From a bacterium (GTDB lineage Bacteria > Actinomycetota > Thermoleophilia > Solirubrobacterales > Solirubrobacteraceae): 47,121 nucleotides of DNA. The stretch lies in the NCBI GenBank assembly GCA_021323635.1, contig JAJPKQ010000008.1, forward strand, positions 1 to 47,121, given 5' to 3'. A program made the translations under genes and the position numbers. Below, piece after piece: positions 19,458-28,072 of the stretch. Each line of letters begins with the position of its first letter. The first letter of the stretch is position 1. Under the pieces are notes generated by a model. It did not search any database. It was not told the origin of the DNA and worked only from the letters and a program-made list of their open reading frames with translations.

Positions 19458-20924
19458 TCACCGCGCGCCGCCCTCCTCATCGCTTGGCAGCTCAAGGGCA
19501 AACGTCGCGCCCGATGTGCCCTCGGGCTCAGGATTAAGGAGGCTGAGCGAGCCGCCCATGCGCTGCGCAAGCTCGCGGCCGATCGCCAGGCCGAGGCCGA
19601 AGCCGCCCCTGCCGCCGGTCTGGCTGCCGCGGCGAAAGCGCGCGAAGATCAGCTCGCGCTCCTCCGCGGGCACGCCGGGCCCTTCATCGCGGACAACCAG
19701 GGTCGAGTAGCGATCGCCGCGTCGCACGTAGATATGCACTGCGGAGCCGGCCGAGGAGAAGCGCAGCGCGTTGTCCAGGAGGATGCGCAGGACCCGTGCC
19801 AGGGCACCCGGGTCTCCCCGTGCCCAGACCGCCCGATCGGGGCCGTGGACCTCGATGCGCACATCCTGGCCGGCCGCGCGCAGCTCCATTTCCGCGGCGA
19901 CCGCGCGCGCCAGCTCGGTCAGCTCGATCGCCTCCGAGCGCAGCTCGGTGCGGGAGTCGATGCGGCTGAGGTCAAGCAGGTCGGTTGCAAGGTTGGCAAG
20001 GCGACGCGCCTGCTCGCGTGCGCGCGCGGTGCGCTCGCGCGCATCGGCCACGTCAAGGTGCTCCTCCTCGAGGTCGTCTGCGACCAGCTCGAGCAGGCCC
20101 TCGAGCGAGGCAAGCGGCGTGCGCAGCTCGTGAGAGGCGGTGGCGATGAAGGAGCGCAGCGCGGCGTCCTGGTCGGCAAGGCGCCTGCGCATCGACTCGA
20201 GGCTGCGTGCAAGCTCGCCGATCTCGTCATGCCAGCCGCCAAGCTCGACCGCGACTCCCGGCCCGCGCTGTTCAAGCTCTCGGGCTGCGTCGCGCACGCG
20301 GCGCAGCCGCGCCACCAGGCGCCCGGAGAGCGCGATGCCCAGCAGCAGCGCCGTTGCCAGCCCGGCGCCGGCTGCGACCACGAACGCGCTTTCGACGCTC
20401 GAGACTGCGCTTGCGACGTAGTCAAGGTGCTTGATGACGACCAGGACATAGGGGGCGCGGCCGATGCGAACGGGCCGCACGACGATGTAGATGTCGCCGC
20501 GCAGCAGCTGGGCGTTGCGATGGGTGCGCAGCACCTGCTCGGCGATCGGGTAGAAGACCGGGATGTCGAAGTCGCTCGGCCCGCTGCGGCTCACTATCTG
20601 CAGCCGGGAATCAAGCAGCCACGGCTGCGCGGACTGGCCACGGCGCAGCCGATCGAGCGTCGCGCGCAGTTCGGCTGCTTCGGGCAGGCCGGTCGCGGGG
20701 TCGACGTGCTGCTCGGAGAGCTCGGTGCGGGTGTTTGCGACCGCCGCGCGCAGCGCCGACTCCGCGCTGTCGCGCAGTCGCGTCTCCAGCGGCGAGAGCA
20801 GCGCCAGCGCAGCCACCGCCAGCGTCACCGCGCTGGTCAGAACGAGCGCGATCAGCACGCGCGGGCGAAGCCCGAGCGCGAGGACGCCGAGCAGGCGCCG
20901 TGCGCGCTCAAGCGCTCTGCTCAC
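19458..20924 (-). CDS. Sensor histidine kinase
   Basis: A 488-residue transmembrane kinase. N-terminal helix at ~23-43, an extracytoplasmic sensor domain (~45-178), second helix ~180-200, and a HAMP linker (~200-255). The dimerisation box has phospho-acceptor His265 (ATASHELRTPLASLEG), and the ATPase part carries the N box (LRILLDNALRFS), G1 (VVRDEGPGVP) and G2 (GGFGLGLAIGREL). GTG 20924 overlaps the response regulator stop (GTGA), so the two are co-translated. The sensor domain has no motif that names its signal. Confidence 0.93.
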   Translation of the reverse strand: MSRALERARRLLGVLALGLRPRVLIALVLTSAVTLAVAALALLSPLETRLRDSAESALRAAVANTRTELSEQHVDPATGLPEAAELRATLDRLRRGQSAQPWLLDSRLQIVSRSGPSDFDIPVFYPIAEQVLRTHRNAQLLRGDIYIVVRPVRIGRAPYVLVVIKHLDYVASAVSSVESAFVVAAGAGLATALLLGIALSGRLVARLRRVRDAARELEQRGPGVAVELGGWHDEIGELARSLESMRRRLADQDAALRSFIATASHELRTPLASLEGLLELVADDLEEEHLDVADARERTARAREQARRLANLATDLLDLSRIDSRTELRSEAIELTELARAVAAEMELRAAGQDVRIEVHGPDRAVWARGDPGALARVLRILLDNALRFSSAGSAVHIYVRRGDRYSTLVVRDEGPGVPAEERELIFARFRRGSQTGGRGGFGLGLAIGRELAQRMGGSLSLLNPEPEGTSGATFALELPSDEEGGAR

Positions 20925-21643
20925 ACGCCGGCTGCCCCTGCGGGCGGGTTGTAGAAGCGGTAGCCGGCGCCGCGGACGGTCAGTATCAGCCTCGGCTCCT
21001 CCGGGTGCTGCTCGAGCTTTTCGCCCAGATGGCGGATGTGCACATCGATCGCGCGCGGGTCGCGATAGGCGGAGTCGCCCCAGATCGCGCGCAGCAGCTC
21101 CTGGCGGTTGAAGAGGCGACCGGGCTCGGAGAGCAGCTGCGCCAACAGCTCGAACTCGGAGAAGGTGAGCTTTACGTCCCTGCCGTATGCGCGCACCACG
21201 TGGCGGGAGCGGTTGAGCATGATCGGGCCGACTTCGAGCACGTCCGACTCGGCGCCGCGTGTCGCTGAGCGGCGCAGCACCGCGCGAATCCGGCTGCGCA
21301 GCTCCGCCAGCCCGAAGGGCTTGGTTACGTAGTCATCGGCGCCCGCCTCAAGGCCCTGAACGGCGTCGGCCTCCGAGTCGAGCGCCGTCAGCATGATGAT
21401 CGGGACCATGTTGCGCCGCGATCGCAGGATGCGACAGACTTCATAGCCCGAGGGCGCTGAGCCCAGCGCCACATCGAGCAGGATCACGTCGTAGAGGGAG
21501 CGCATCACCTCCTCGATCGCCTCCGTCCCGGAGGCCACGGCGTGCACGCTGTGCCCCTCGCGCGTGAAGGAGCGCGTCAGCGTCTCGCGAAGCTCCGCCT
21601 CGTCATCGACAACCAGGATGTTCAGGGGCCCGTCCTTCTGCAT
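20921..21643 (-). CDS. OmpR/PhoB-family response regulator
   Basis: A 240-residue regulator. The receiver domain has acidic pocket D13/D14, phospho-acceptor D57 (VILLDVALG), T86 and K108 (YVTKPFG). A winged-helix DNA-binding domain follows from ~135 (LTFSEFELLAQLLSEPG, then DVHIRHLGEKLE and TVRGAGYRF). It starts 15 bases after the glycosyltransferase stop and overlaps the kinase. Pairing with that kinase is near certain; targets are unknown. Confidence 0.95.
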   Translation of the reverse strand: MQKDGPLNILVVDDEAELRETLTRSFTREGHSVHAVASGTEAIEEVMRSLYDVILLDVALGSAPSGYEVCRILRSRRNMVPIIMLTALDSEADAVQGLEAGADDYVTKPFGLAELRSRIRAVLRRSATRGAESDVLEVGPIMLNRSRHVVRAYGRDVKLTFSEFELLAQLLSEPGRLFNRQELLRAIWGDSAYRDPRAIDVHIRHLGEKLEQHPEEPRLILTVRGAGYRFYNPPAGAAGV

Positions 21644-21658
21644 CTGCGCGTAGGCAGG

Positions 21659-23623
21659 CTAGCGCTGCCGCGGGCGCGATGGGCTGACAGCGGGCAGCTC
21701 GTAGATCGTGCCGGGCGGCACCCCTGCCGCGGCGGAGACGTCGCGCCCGTGAGCGCGCAGCCAGCGCACCGGCGCTGAGCAGTCGCCGTTGGTGGTTTCT
21801 GTAGGCTTGGGGCAGGGGCCGCTGAGGACCGCGTAGCGCACGCTGCCTGCGGCGGCCAGGCGCGCCAGCTTCCCGGCGCTGACGATCACGTGCCCTTCGT
21901 CGGTTGTCAGGGGCAGCACCGGTCGTCCGTCGGCAAGCACCAGCGCTCCCATCTGCGTCGCCGAGTCATAGGCGGTCTCAAAGCGCGCGCTGCCCTGATG
22001 GCGCTCCAGGTAGGCGCTCAGGTGCGCAAGCTCCGTCGCCGGCAGCGAGCCCAGGATATTGCCGTCGGAGGCGTTTTCTGACACCGCCTGCAGCGACGCA
22101 GAAAGCGGGATCGCAAGCACGCCGATCGCAAGCGCAAGTGAGGAGAGCGCGGCCAGGCCGCCCGCAAGCGGCCGGTCGGCGAGCAGCGCCGCAAGCAGAG
22201 AGAGGGCAAGCGCTGCCAAGCCCAGGCAGAGGACGACGACAAAGAGCGCGGTGGTGCCGTAGAGGAGATGGTGGGCGTAGGGGAGGAGGATCGCAAGGGC
22301 GCCGCCAAGCAGGGCGAGGCGGCCCCAGCGGCCCACGCCGCTCCTTGCGGGCCGAGCGCCGATCGCCGCCACGCCGATGCCAAGCAGCGCCGCGACCGCC
22401 GGCGTGAAGGCTTCGGTGTAGCGGGGGTGCAGGCGTGCCATCGCGCTGAAGAGGACGGCCCCCTCCGCCAGCCAGAGCGCGAGCGCCGCAAGCAGCGCCC
22501 GGCGCACGCGCTCCCGGCGATCGCGCGGAGCGCCGCGGGCAAGCGCCGCCAGCGCGATCGGCACTCCCAGCAGCGCCGCGACCAGCACCTCGAGCCCCAG
22601 GCGTTCGCCCGAGAGCGGGCCGATGCGCGAGAGCAGCCGGCCAGCTGAGGGAGGGGCGATGGGAATCGCAGCGCGCTCGGCGACCGTCGCCTGCGGATAG
22701 TGGCGGTGGGGGTCATAGACGCCGGGTGCGCCTTCGATCGTCTGCACCCCCTTCAGCCGGTCGATGGTGTTGAAGACGAAGGCCGCATTCCAGGGGCTGC
22801 CGTTGGTCGAGCCGACGGCATAGGGCTGGTCGTGGGCGGGCACGATCAAGGTGAAGGTGAGCCAGGAGAGGGCCGCCGCCACATAGAGGCAGCCGGTGGC
22901 GGCGATGATGCGCAGGCGCGGCCGCGTCGGGGCGAGGCCAAGGTAGGCGGCAAGGGCCAGCGGCGGCAGCGCGGGGAAGCTCTCCGAGAGCTTCACGTTG
23001 AAGGCCAGCGCAAGCAGGATCGCAGCGGCGGCCAGGTAGCGCAGGCGGTCGCGCTCGATCGCGCGCGCGACCATCGCCAGCGCCAGCGCGCAGAGCGAGG
23101 CCATGATCGCGTCGGTCGTGTCGCTGCGCGCGGTGATCACCGCGATCGGTGCCAGCGCATATGCGGCGGCGGCCAATAGCGCCGCGCGCGCGCCAAAGGC
23201 GCGCCGCAGCGCAAGGAAGAGGAAGCCGCAGGTGGCGCTGCCCGCTAGCGCCTGTGGCAGCCGCGCTGTGAGCGCCGAGAAGCCGAAGACCTTGGTCATG
23301 AGCACCGCCGGCCAGAGATCGAGCGGGGGCTTGTCGAGCGATACGGTGCCGCCCGGCTCAAGCGCGCCGAAGAGGAAGTCGTGCAGCGAGGTACCCATCG
23401 AGCGCACCGCAGAGTCGTAGTAGGGGTCGAGCGGGACGCCTGTGAGGTGCGCGAGGCGCAGCGCGCCGGCGCCGGCGACGATCGCGCCCAGCACCAGCAG
23501 CTGGATCGCGTCCCGTCCACGAGCATTGCGGGAGCCGGGCGCCGGAGGCTGTGCGCGGCGGTGCTCGTCGGCAGGGGTCAAGCCCGCCGGGGCGGCGGCG
23601 CTCAGCAGGGCCTCTTCGCTCAT
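21659..23623 (-). CDS. Glycosyltransferase family 39-like (PMT/ArnT-type) membrane protein
   Basis: About 654 residues from ATG 23623 (MSEEALLSAAAP); an upstream in-frame start at 23692 is less likely. A ~40-residue cytosolic tail precedes roughly a dozen membrane helices. The first extracytoplasmic loop has the family hallmarks: a LDPYYDSAVRSMGTS segment, with acidic residues where PMT enzymes place their catalytic Asp/Glu, and SLDKPPLDLWPAVL. The soluble C-terminal part (~550-650) contains two Cys (PCPKP and GDCSAP) and may bind substrate. Such enzymes move sugars from polyprenyl phosphates to proteins or envelope glycans. First gene of a minus-strand set with the two-component system. Confidence 0.88.
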   Translation of the reverse strand: MSEEALLSAAAPAGLTPADEHRRAQPPAPGSRNARGRDAIQLLVLGAIVAGAGALRLAHLTGVPLDPYYDSAVRSMGTSLHDFLFGALEPGGTVSLDKPPLDLWPAVLMTKVFGFSALTARLPQALAGSATCGFLFLALRRAFGARAALLAAAAYALAPIAVITARSDTTDAIMASLCALALAMVARAIERDRLRYLAAAAILLALAFNVKLSESFPALPPLALAAYLGLAPTRPRLRIIAATGCLYVAAALSWLTFTLIVPAHDQPYAVGSTNGSPWNAAFVFNTIDRLKGVQTIEGAPGVYDPHRHYPQATVAERAAIPIAPPSAGRLLSRIGPLSGERLGLEVLVAALLGVPIALAALARGAPRDRRERVRRALLAALALWLAEGAVLFSAMARLHPRYTEAFTPAVAALLGIGVAAIGARPARSGVGRWGRLALLGGALAILLPYAHHLLYGTTALFVVVLCLGLAALALSLLAALLADRPLAGGLAALSSLALAIGVLAIPLSASLQAVSENASDGNILGSLPATELAHLSAYLERHQGSARFETAYDSATQMGALVLADGRPVLPLTTDEGHVIVSAGKLARLAAAGSVRYAVLSGPCPKPTETTNGDCSAPVRWLRAHGRDVSAAAGVPPGTIYELPAVSPSRPRQR

Positions 23624-23742
23624 CGCCGCAAACGGTAGCCGCCGGTCACCGCGCGAGCATGCGGTGCGCGCCTGCCATGAGAGCAGTCTCATCGGATCGC
23701 TGCCGCTGCGGCGCGCTCCCGCGCCCGGTTATGCTGGGCGCG

Positions 23743-24006
23743 ATGAGCGACCAGTCAAGCGCTACCGGCAAGGTGGCTCCTGCCGAGTCCTGCATGCCCT
23801 GCGGCGGGCGCGGATATGTGATCGCAAGCGAGGGCGGCGAGCAGCGCCAGGTCACCTGCCCGTGGTGTGAGGGCAGCGGGCAGCGGGTCGGCGGCGTCGA
23901 CGCGCAGGCGCGCTGGACGCAGGGGCAGGAGTCGACGGCGGCCGGCTCGGAGCCGTCGAACACCTCGCCAAGCTCCCCGGCGGCGGTCGCTGCGAGCACC
24001 GATTAG
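23743..24006 (+). CDS. Small DnaJ-type zinc-finger protein
   Basis: An 87-residue protein from ATG 23743. It has two CxxCxGxG-like half sites: CMPCGGRGYV (17-26) and CPWCEGSGQRV (39-49). Together they could bind one zinc ion, as in the cysteine-rich centre of DnaJ. There is no J domain. The C-terminal ~35 residues are Ser/Ala/Gly-rich and probably disordered. It is divergent from the glycosyltransferase gene (119 bases apart). Similar short zinc-finger proteins are usually unannotated; the role is unknown. Confidence 0.7.
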   Translation: MSDQSSATGKVAPAESCMPCGGRGYVIASEGGEQRQVTCPWCEGSGQRVGGVDAQARWTQGQESTAAGSEPSNTSPSSPAAVAASTD

Positions 24007-24349
24007 CGGCGCCTGAGGCCCGGTCGCGCGCTCGGGCAGGCGCCGATGCAGGTGCTTCCAGGGGCCACCGCGGCGCTGCCAATGCGTCCAGGGGAGGAAC
24101 ACCGGCTTGAGCGCTTCGGCTCGACAACCGATGTGCCTCTCGGTCAATGACAAACACCGCCAGCACCGCGGTGCCCGGGCAGCTTACCACTTGGTAGATG
24201 ACAAAGCCCACGGCCCGACGGTGGGGCGCTGGGGGAGAGCATCTGCGCTTGACGCGGGAGCACTCCCGACGCACGCCACCGGAGGGGCCGCTTCGCCGAC
24301 TGGGGCGAGGTGACGCGGAGCGGGCAGATCGAAAAGGAGAACATCAGAC
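24007..24349 (+). promoter_or_regulatory. Leader region of the major pilin gene
   Basis: About 343 bases without a credible gene, less uniformly GC-rich than the coding regions. It contains a small inverted repeat CGGGAG-CA-CTCCCG at 24255-24268, just after TTGACG (24249-24254), which could be a -35 element; no matching -10 is visible. The pilin's ribosome binding site AAGGAG (24334-24339) ends the region. The length leaves room for a long 5' untranslated leader. I could not match it to a known riboswitch. Confidence 0.45.
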
Positions 24350-24817
24350 ATGCTCAACCGACTCCGCCAGCGCGCAGGCGATGAGGGAGGCTTCACGCTC
24401 ATCGAACTGCTGGTCGTGATCCTGATCATCGGCATCCTCGCCGGCATCGCGATCCCGGCCTTCCTCGCGCAGAAGAACAAGGCCGTCTCGGCCTCGGCCA
24501 AGTCGATGGTCGCAAGCGCCGAGACAGCAGCCGAGACCTACGGGACCGACAACAACGGCTCGTTTACAGGCCTCTCCCCGGCCGTGATCAACGAATATGA
24601 ACACACCATCCCGACCGCGGAACAGACCGGAGAAGGCAAGCCTTGGGTCTCCGCGGCAGCAGCCACAGAAGGTGGCGGGTATAAGGTCACGGTCTCTGTG
24701 AAGGTCGCCGGAACGACCGTCAAGTTCAGCGCGGAACGAAACGGTGAAGGCATCATCTCAAAGACCTGCGAACCGAAGAACCCAACCTACGGCTGCCCGA
24801 AGAGCGGCGAATGGTAG
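24350..24817 (+). CDS. pilA: Type IV pilin, probably the major subunit
   Basis: A 155-residue prepilin. The 14-residue leader ends in GG, followed by FTLIELLVVILIIGILAG: classic type III signal with Glu at mature position 5 and an N-methylated Phe1 expected. The C-terminal region ends with Cys-x8-Cys (CEPKNPTYGC), a likely disulfide loop, and a final Trp. The strong AAGGAG site, long leader and following terminator suggest high expression. Glutamate is mostly GAA here, unlike the housekeeping genes. The prepilin peptidase at 25474 would process it. Confidence 0.95.
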   Translation: MLNRLRQRAGDEGGFTLIELLVVILIIGILAGIAIPAFLAQKNKAVSASAKSMVASAETAAETYGTDNNGSFTGLSPAVINEYEHTIPTAEQTGEGKPWVSAAAATEGGGYKVTVSVKVAGTTVKFSAERNGEGIISKTCEPKNPTYGCPKSGEW

Positions 24818-24861
24818 GCGCCAGGCGCCTGATCTGAGCGCGGCCGACTTCCGGCCGCACG

Positions 24862-24896
24862 AGCCGAGGCGACCCACGTGGTCGCCTCGGCTTTTC
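24862..24896 (+). terminator. Rho-independent terminator after the first pilin
   Basis: Perfect 13-bp stem (24862-24874 with 24880-24892), five-base loop CACGT, then TTTTC. It is the strongest terminator in the window. It lies 45 bases after the first pilin stop and before the second pilin. It would let the major pilin be made in excess while allowing some read-through into the assembly genes. Confidence 0.92.
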
Positions 24897-24946
24897 TTCA
24901 TCCTGCGGGCCTCAAGTTCGCTCCCATCGCGCCCGATAGTTTGCTC

Positions 24947-25417
24947 ATGGAGGCACGGGATCTCAGGTCCGCAGCGCTCGGCGATCAGCGCGGCTTCACG
25001 CTGATCGAACTGCTGGTCGTGATCCTGATCATCGGCATCCTTGCCGGCGCGGCGCTGGCGGCGTTCATCGGCCAGACGCACAAGGCCTATGACGCCTCTG
25101 CCAAGCAGCTTGCCTCCTCGGCGCAGATCGCCGCTGAAACCTATGGCATCGACAACAAGGGCTCATACAAGGAACTGAGCCCCAGCGTGATCCACGAATA
25201 CGAGGTGACGATTCCAACCTCCGCTGAACATATGAGCGCCGGCGCGTGGCTGCTGGTGGCTGCGCCGATCGAAGAAGGCGCGGGCTACGAAGTCGCGACG
25301 GTGGCGCCTGAAGTGGAATATGAGCGCTTCACGATCGTGCGCCACGGCGACGGCTCCACCGAAAAGAAGTGCGCACCGGTGATCGCCGCGCGCGGCTGCG
25401 CGAGCGGCACCTGGTAG
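24947..25417 (+). CDS. Second type IV pilin (paralogue)
   Basis: A 156-residue prepilin from ATG 24947; the in-frame start at 24878 falls inside the terminator stem and is rejected. The 16-residue leader ends in RG before FTLIELLVVILIIGILAG, identical to the first pilin over that segment. Homology continues (ETYGxDNxGSxxxLSPxVIxEYE) and the end again has a Cys-x8-Cys loop and a final Trp. It is a duplication that has diverged, so it could be a minor or alternative pilin. Weak ribosome binding site; expression probably lower than its neighbour. Confidence 0.92.
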   Translation: MEARDLRSAALGDQRGFTLIELLVVILIIGILAGAALAAFIGQTHKAYDASAKQLASSAQIAAETYGIDNKGSYKELSPSVIHEYEVTIPTSAEHMSAGAWLLVAAPIEEGAGYEVATVAPEVEYERFTIVRHGDGSTEKKCAPVIAARGCASGTW

Positions 25418-25473
25418 CGCAGGCTGCGGCTGCGCCGCTCAAGAGAGCTGGAGCTGGCGCCGATGAGGCTCCC

Positions 25474-26232
25474 ATGCAGGCCGTCTTCTCCGGCGTCCTC
25501 GGCGCGATCGTCGGCTCCTTCCTGAACGTGGTCGCCTTCCGGCTGCCGCGGCGCGAATCGCTCGTGCGCCCGCGCTCGCGCTGCCCGCACTGCGGCGCAC
25601 AGATCAAGCCCTACGACAACATCCCGATCCTCTCCTACCTGATCCTGCGCGGGCGCTGCCGCTCCTGCGCTGCTCGCATCTCGCCGCGCTACCCGTTGAT
25701 CGAGGCGCTCAGCGCGGCGCTGTGCGTGGCTGTGGTGCTGAGCCGCTCCTCCGCCGCTGCGATCGCGCTGGGTATCGCGCTGGTGCTGATCGTGATCCCG
25801 GTCGCCGTGATCGATGCGACGCACCTGGTCATCCCCAACCGCATCGTCCTTCCCGGGGCGCTGCTTGCGCTGGCGCTCGGGTCGGCGCTCGATCCCGGTG
25901 GCGAGCTCAGACGCCTTGCCGCCGGCGCGGGCGCGGGCGCGCTGCTGCTTGCGATCGCGCTCGCCTACCCGCGCGGGATGGGAATGGGGGACGTGAAGCT
26001 GATCGCGATGATCGGGCTCTACCTGGGCACGGGCGTGGTGCCTGCGTTTGCCATCGCGCTGATCTCCGGGACGCTCGTGGGGGCGCTGATCGTGGCGCGC
26101 AAGGGCGTTGCCGCCGGCCGCAAGACGGCCGTGCCCTTCGGCCTCTTCCTTGCCCTCGGGGCGATTGTCGCCCTGTTTGCCGGCGGCCCCCTGATCCACT
26201 GGTACACCCACGACCTGACCGGCGCCGGCTGA
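25474..26232 (+). CDS. pilD: Prepilin peptidase / N-methyltransferase
   Basis: A 252-residue membrane aspartyl protease from ATG 25474, preceded by GAGG. The start VFSGVLGAIVGSFLNVVAFRLPR is typical. Two zinc-type pairs follow in the cytosolic loop (CPHCGAQI and CRSCAARI). The two catalytic aspartates are in VIDATHLVIPNRI and GMGMGDVKL. It cleaves the pilin leaders after Gly and methylates Phe1. About eight membrane helices. Located between its substrates and pilM. Confidence 0.95.
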   Translation: MQAVFSGVLGAIVGSFLNVVAFRLPRRESLVRPRSRCPHCGAQIKPYDNIPILSYLILRGRCRSCAARISPRYPLIEALSAALCVAVVLSRSSAAAIALGIALVLIVIPVAVIDATHLVIPNRIVLPGALLALALGSALDPGGELRRLAAGAGAGALLLAIALAYPRGMGMGDVKLIAMIGLYLGTGVVPAFAIALISGTLVGALIVARKGVAAGRKTAVPFGLFLALGAIVALFAGGPLIHWYTHDLTGAG

Positions 26233-26293
26233 GCGCAACTGGACAAATAGGCAATAGCGCTCCCAGGACTTCAAGCACACCGATTCTTCGTCG

Positions 26294-28072
26294 ATGCCTC
26301 CCCAGCAGATGCCTTCCTTCCTGAAAGCAAACGTCTCCCTCGGCGATCTGCGGCTCTCCGGCCTTGCGCCCAAGCTGCCTGCTCTCGGCGCCCTGCGCGG
26401 TGCCCGCCGCAAGAGCGGGAGCGTCGTCGGCTTGGACATCCAGCCCGGCTACGTCGCCGCCGCCAAGGCGAAGATGAACGGCTCGCTCGTGATCGAGCAG
26501 GCGGCGAGCGCCCCGCTTGACGCCGAGACCGTGCGCGAGGGAGAAGTGATGAACGAGGAGGCGCTTGCATCTGCGCTGCGCGAGCTCTTTGGCCGCTCCG
26601 GCCTCGACCGGCGCGTTCGCATCGGCGTCGCCAACCAGCGCACGGTGATGCGCATGCTGGAGGTGCCGCCCTTCAGCGACGAGAAGGACCTTGCTGCAGC
26701 GGTCCGCTCGCAGGCCGAGGACCAGATGCCGATGCCGCTGGCAAGCGCTGCGATCGACTTTCGCCCGCTGGGGATCATCGACACGCCCGCCGGCGCGCGC
26801 CAGCGCGTGCTGCTGGTCGCAGCCCAGCTTGACACCGTCCAGCGGCTGATGGGCGCGGTCCGCGCGGCCGGTCTGCAGCCGGAGGGGATCGACCTCTCCG
26901 CCTTTGCGCTGATCCGCTCCCTCTACGGGCATCTGCGCCCGCAGGCGGAGGGCGAGAGCGCCCCGCGCATGCTGCACCTGAACATCGGCGGTCTCACCAA
27001 CATGGTGATCGCCGAGGGGCTGGAGTGCCGCTTCACGCGCGTGCTCGGCCGCGGCCTTGAGGCGATCGCCGCCGAAGTCGCCGAGCGGCGCTCGATCCCG
27101 ATCGTGCAGGCGCGTGAGCTCGTGCAGAGCGTCGGCGCCACAAGCGCCGTCAAGGCGGCGCCCGCAAGCCCTCAGGGCGGATCGACGTTGACGATGATGG
27201 GAAGCCACGGCGACGGCTCCGGAGCCGAAGCGCTGGCGCTGCAGATGGAGCGCCAGCGCCAGGAAAACGAAGCTGCGGCGCTCGCAGCCCAGCAGGGGAT
27301 TGCCAACGAGCAGGTCGGGGCAAGCGAGAGCGCCGCTTCAAGCGAGCCGCCTGCTGCCTTCCAACCGATGGACCTCTCCGTCGCGAGCGAGCCGCCCGCT
27401 GCTGGCGGGGCGCCGGGCGCCCCGGTGGCGGGCTTTCAGGAGCTGCCCGAGGGAGGCGATCAGGGCTCGGCTGGCGCTCTCGGGGCGGTCGAGTTGGGCT
27501 ACGGCGCCGAGCAGCATGCCCCCTATCAGGGCGCGCCCGAGGCTCAGCCGCCGGCTGCGACCTCAGCGTCGCAGCAGGGCTCGGGCTTCGAGCAGGGCTA
27601 CACGCAACCGGCGCCGGAATCGGCACTCGAGTCGCCGCTTGGCGCAGGCGATCCGGCGATCGCTGGCGCGGGGCAGCCCGAGCCGCCGCTGCCGGCAGCA
27701 GCGCCGAGCCAGCCGCTCGCGGACGGGATCGGCCTGGGTGGGCAGCTGCGCGTCAGCGAGCCGCCGCCGCTCTCGCCTGAGCAGGCGGAAGTGCGCCTGA
27801 TCCTGGAAGCCGGCGTGCGCTCGATCGCCGTCGATGTCCGCAACTCGCTTGACTTCGTGATCGCCCAGGAACAGGGCGCTCCCGTCGAGCTGGTCGTCCT
27901 CTCGGGGCCCGCGCTCGACATCCCCGGCTTTGCGGAGCTGCTTGAGACGCACATCGGCCTGCCCGTTCGCGCCGAGAGCGTTGATGGCGCCTCCGCGGAC
28001 GCATTTGGCGAGGTCTCGCCGCAGTACTTTGCAATCGCGGCCGGTCTCTCCGTCGAGGAGGTGCGGGCGTGA
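26294..28072 (+). CDS. pilM: PilM-like actin-fold pilus assembly protein with large low-complexity insertion
   Basis: 592 residues against ~350 in typical PilM. The N-terminal part (44-280) shows the actin-like fold: VVGLDIQPGYVAAAKA, RTVMRMLEVPP, then HLNIGGLTNMVIAEG (phosphate-binding region) and FTRVLGRGLEAIA. Residues ~285-490 are Gln/Ala/Pro/Glu-rich, without a fold I recognise. The PilM C-terminus resumes at ~495: VRSIAVDVRNSLDFVIAQE, VVLSGPALDIPGFAELLE. PilM sits in the cytosol, binds the N-terminus of PilN and contacts the motor platform. GTGA overlap with pilN. Confidence 0.88.
   Translation: MPPQQMPSFLKANVSLGDLRLSGLAPKLPALGALRGARRKSGSVVGLDIQPGYVAAAKAKMNGSLVIEQAASAPLDAETVREGEVMNEEALASALRELFGRSGLDRRVRIGVANQRTVMRMLEVPPFSDEKDLAAAVRSQAEDQMPMPLASAAIDFRPLGIIDTPAGARQRVLLVAAQLDTVQRLMGAVRAAGLQPEGIDLSAFALIRSLYGHLRPQAEGESAPRMLHLNIGGLTNMVIAEGLECRFTRVLGRGLEAIAAEVAERRSIPIVQARELVQSVGATSAVKAAPASPQGGSTLTMMGSHGDGSGAEALALQMERQRQENEAAALAAQQGIANEQVGASESAASSEPPAAFQPMDLSVASEPPAAGGAPGAPVAGFQELPEGGDQGSAGALGAVELGYGAEQHAPYQGAPEAQPPAATSASQQGSGFEQGYTQPAPESALESPLGAGDPAIAGAGQPEPPLPAAAPSQPLADGIGLGGQLRVSEPPPLSPEQAEVRLILEAGVRSIAVDVRNSLDFVIAQEQGAPVELVVLSGPALDIPGFAELLETHIGLPVRAESVDGASADAFGEVSPQYFAIAAGLSVEEVRA

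Noticed and set aside
24120-24300. Possible c-di-GMP (GEMM-I) riboswitch before the pilin
   Set aside because: A short stretch, ACAAAGCCCACGGCC, recalls the conserved GACGCAAAGCC core, but the tetraloop/receptor elements and the final GGGUUACC-like strand are missing. A covariance search would decide.
24878-24946. Upstream GTG start for the second pilin
   Set aside because: It lies inside the terminator stem and would give an overlong leader; ATG 24947 gives a normal 16-residue prepilin leader.
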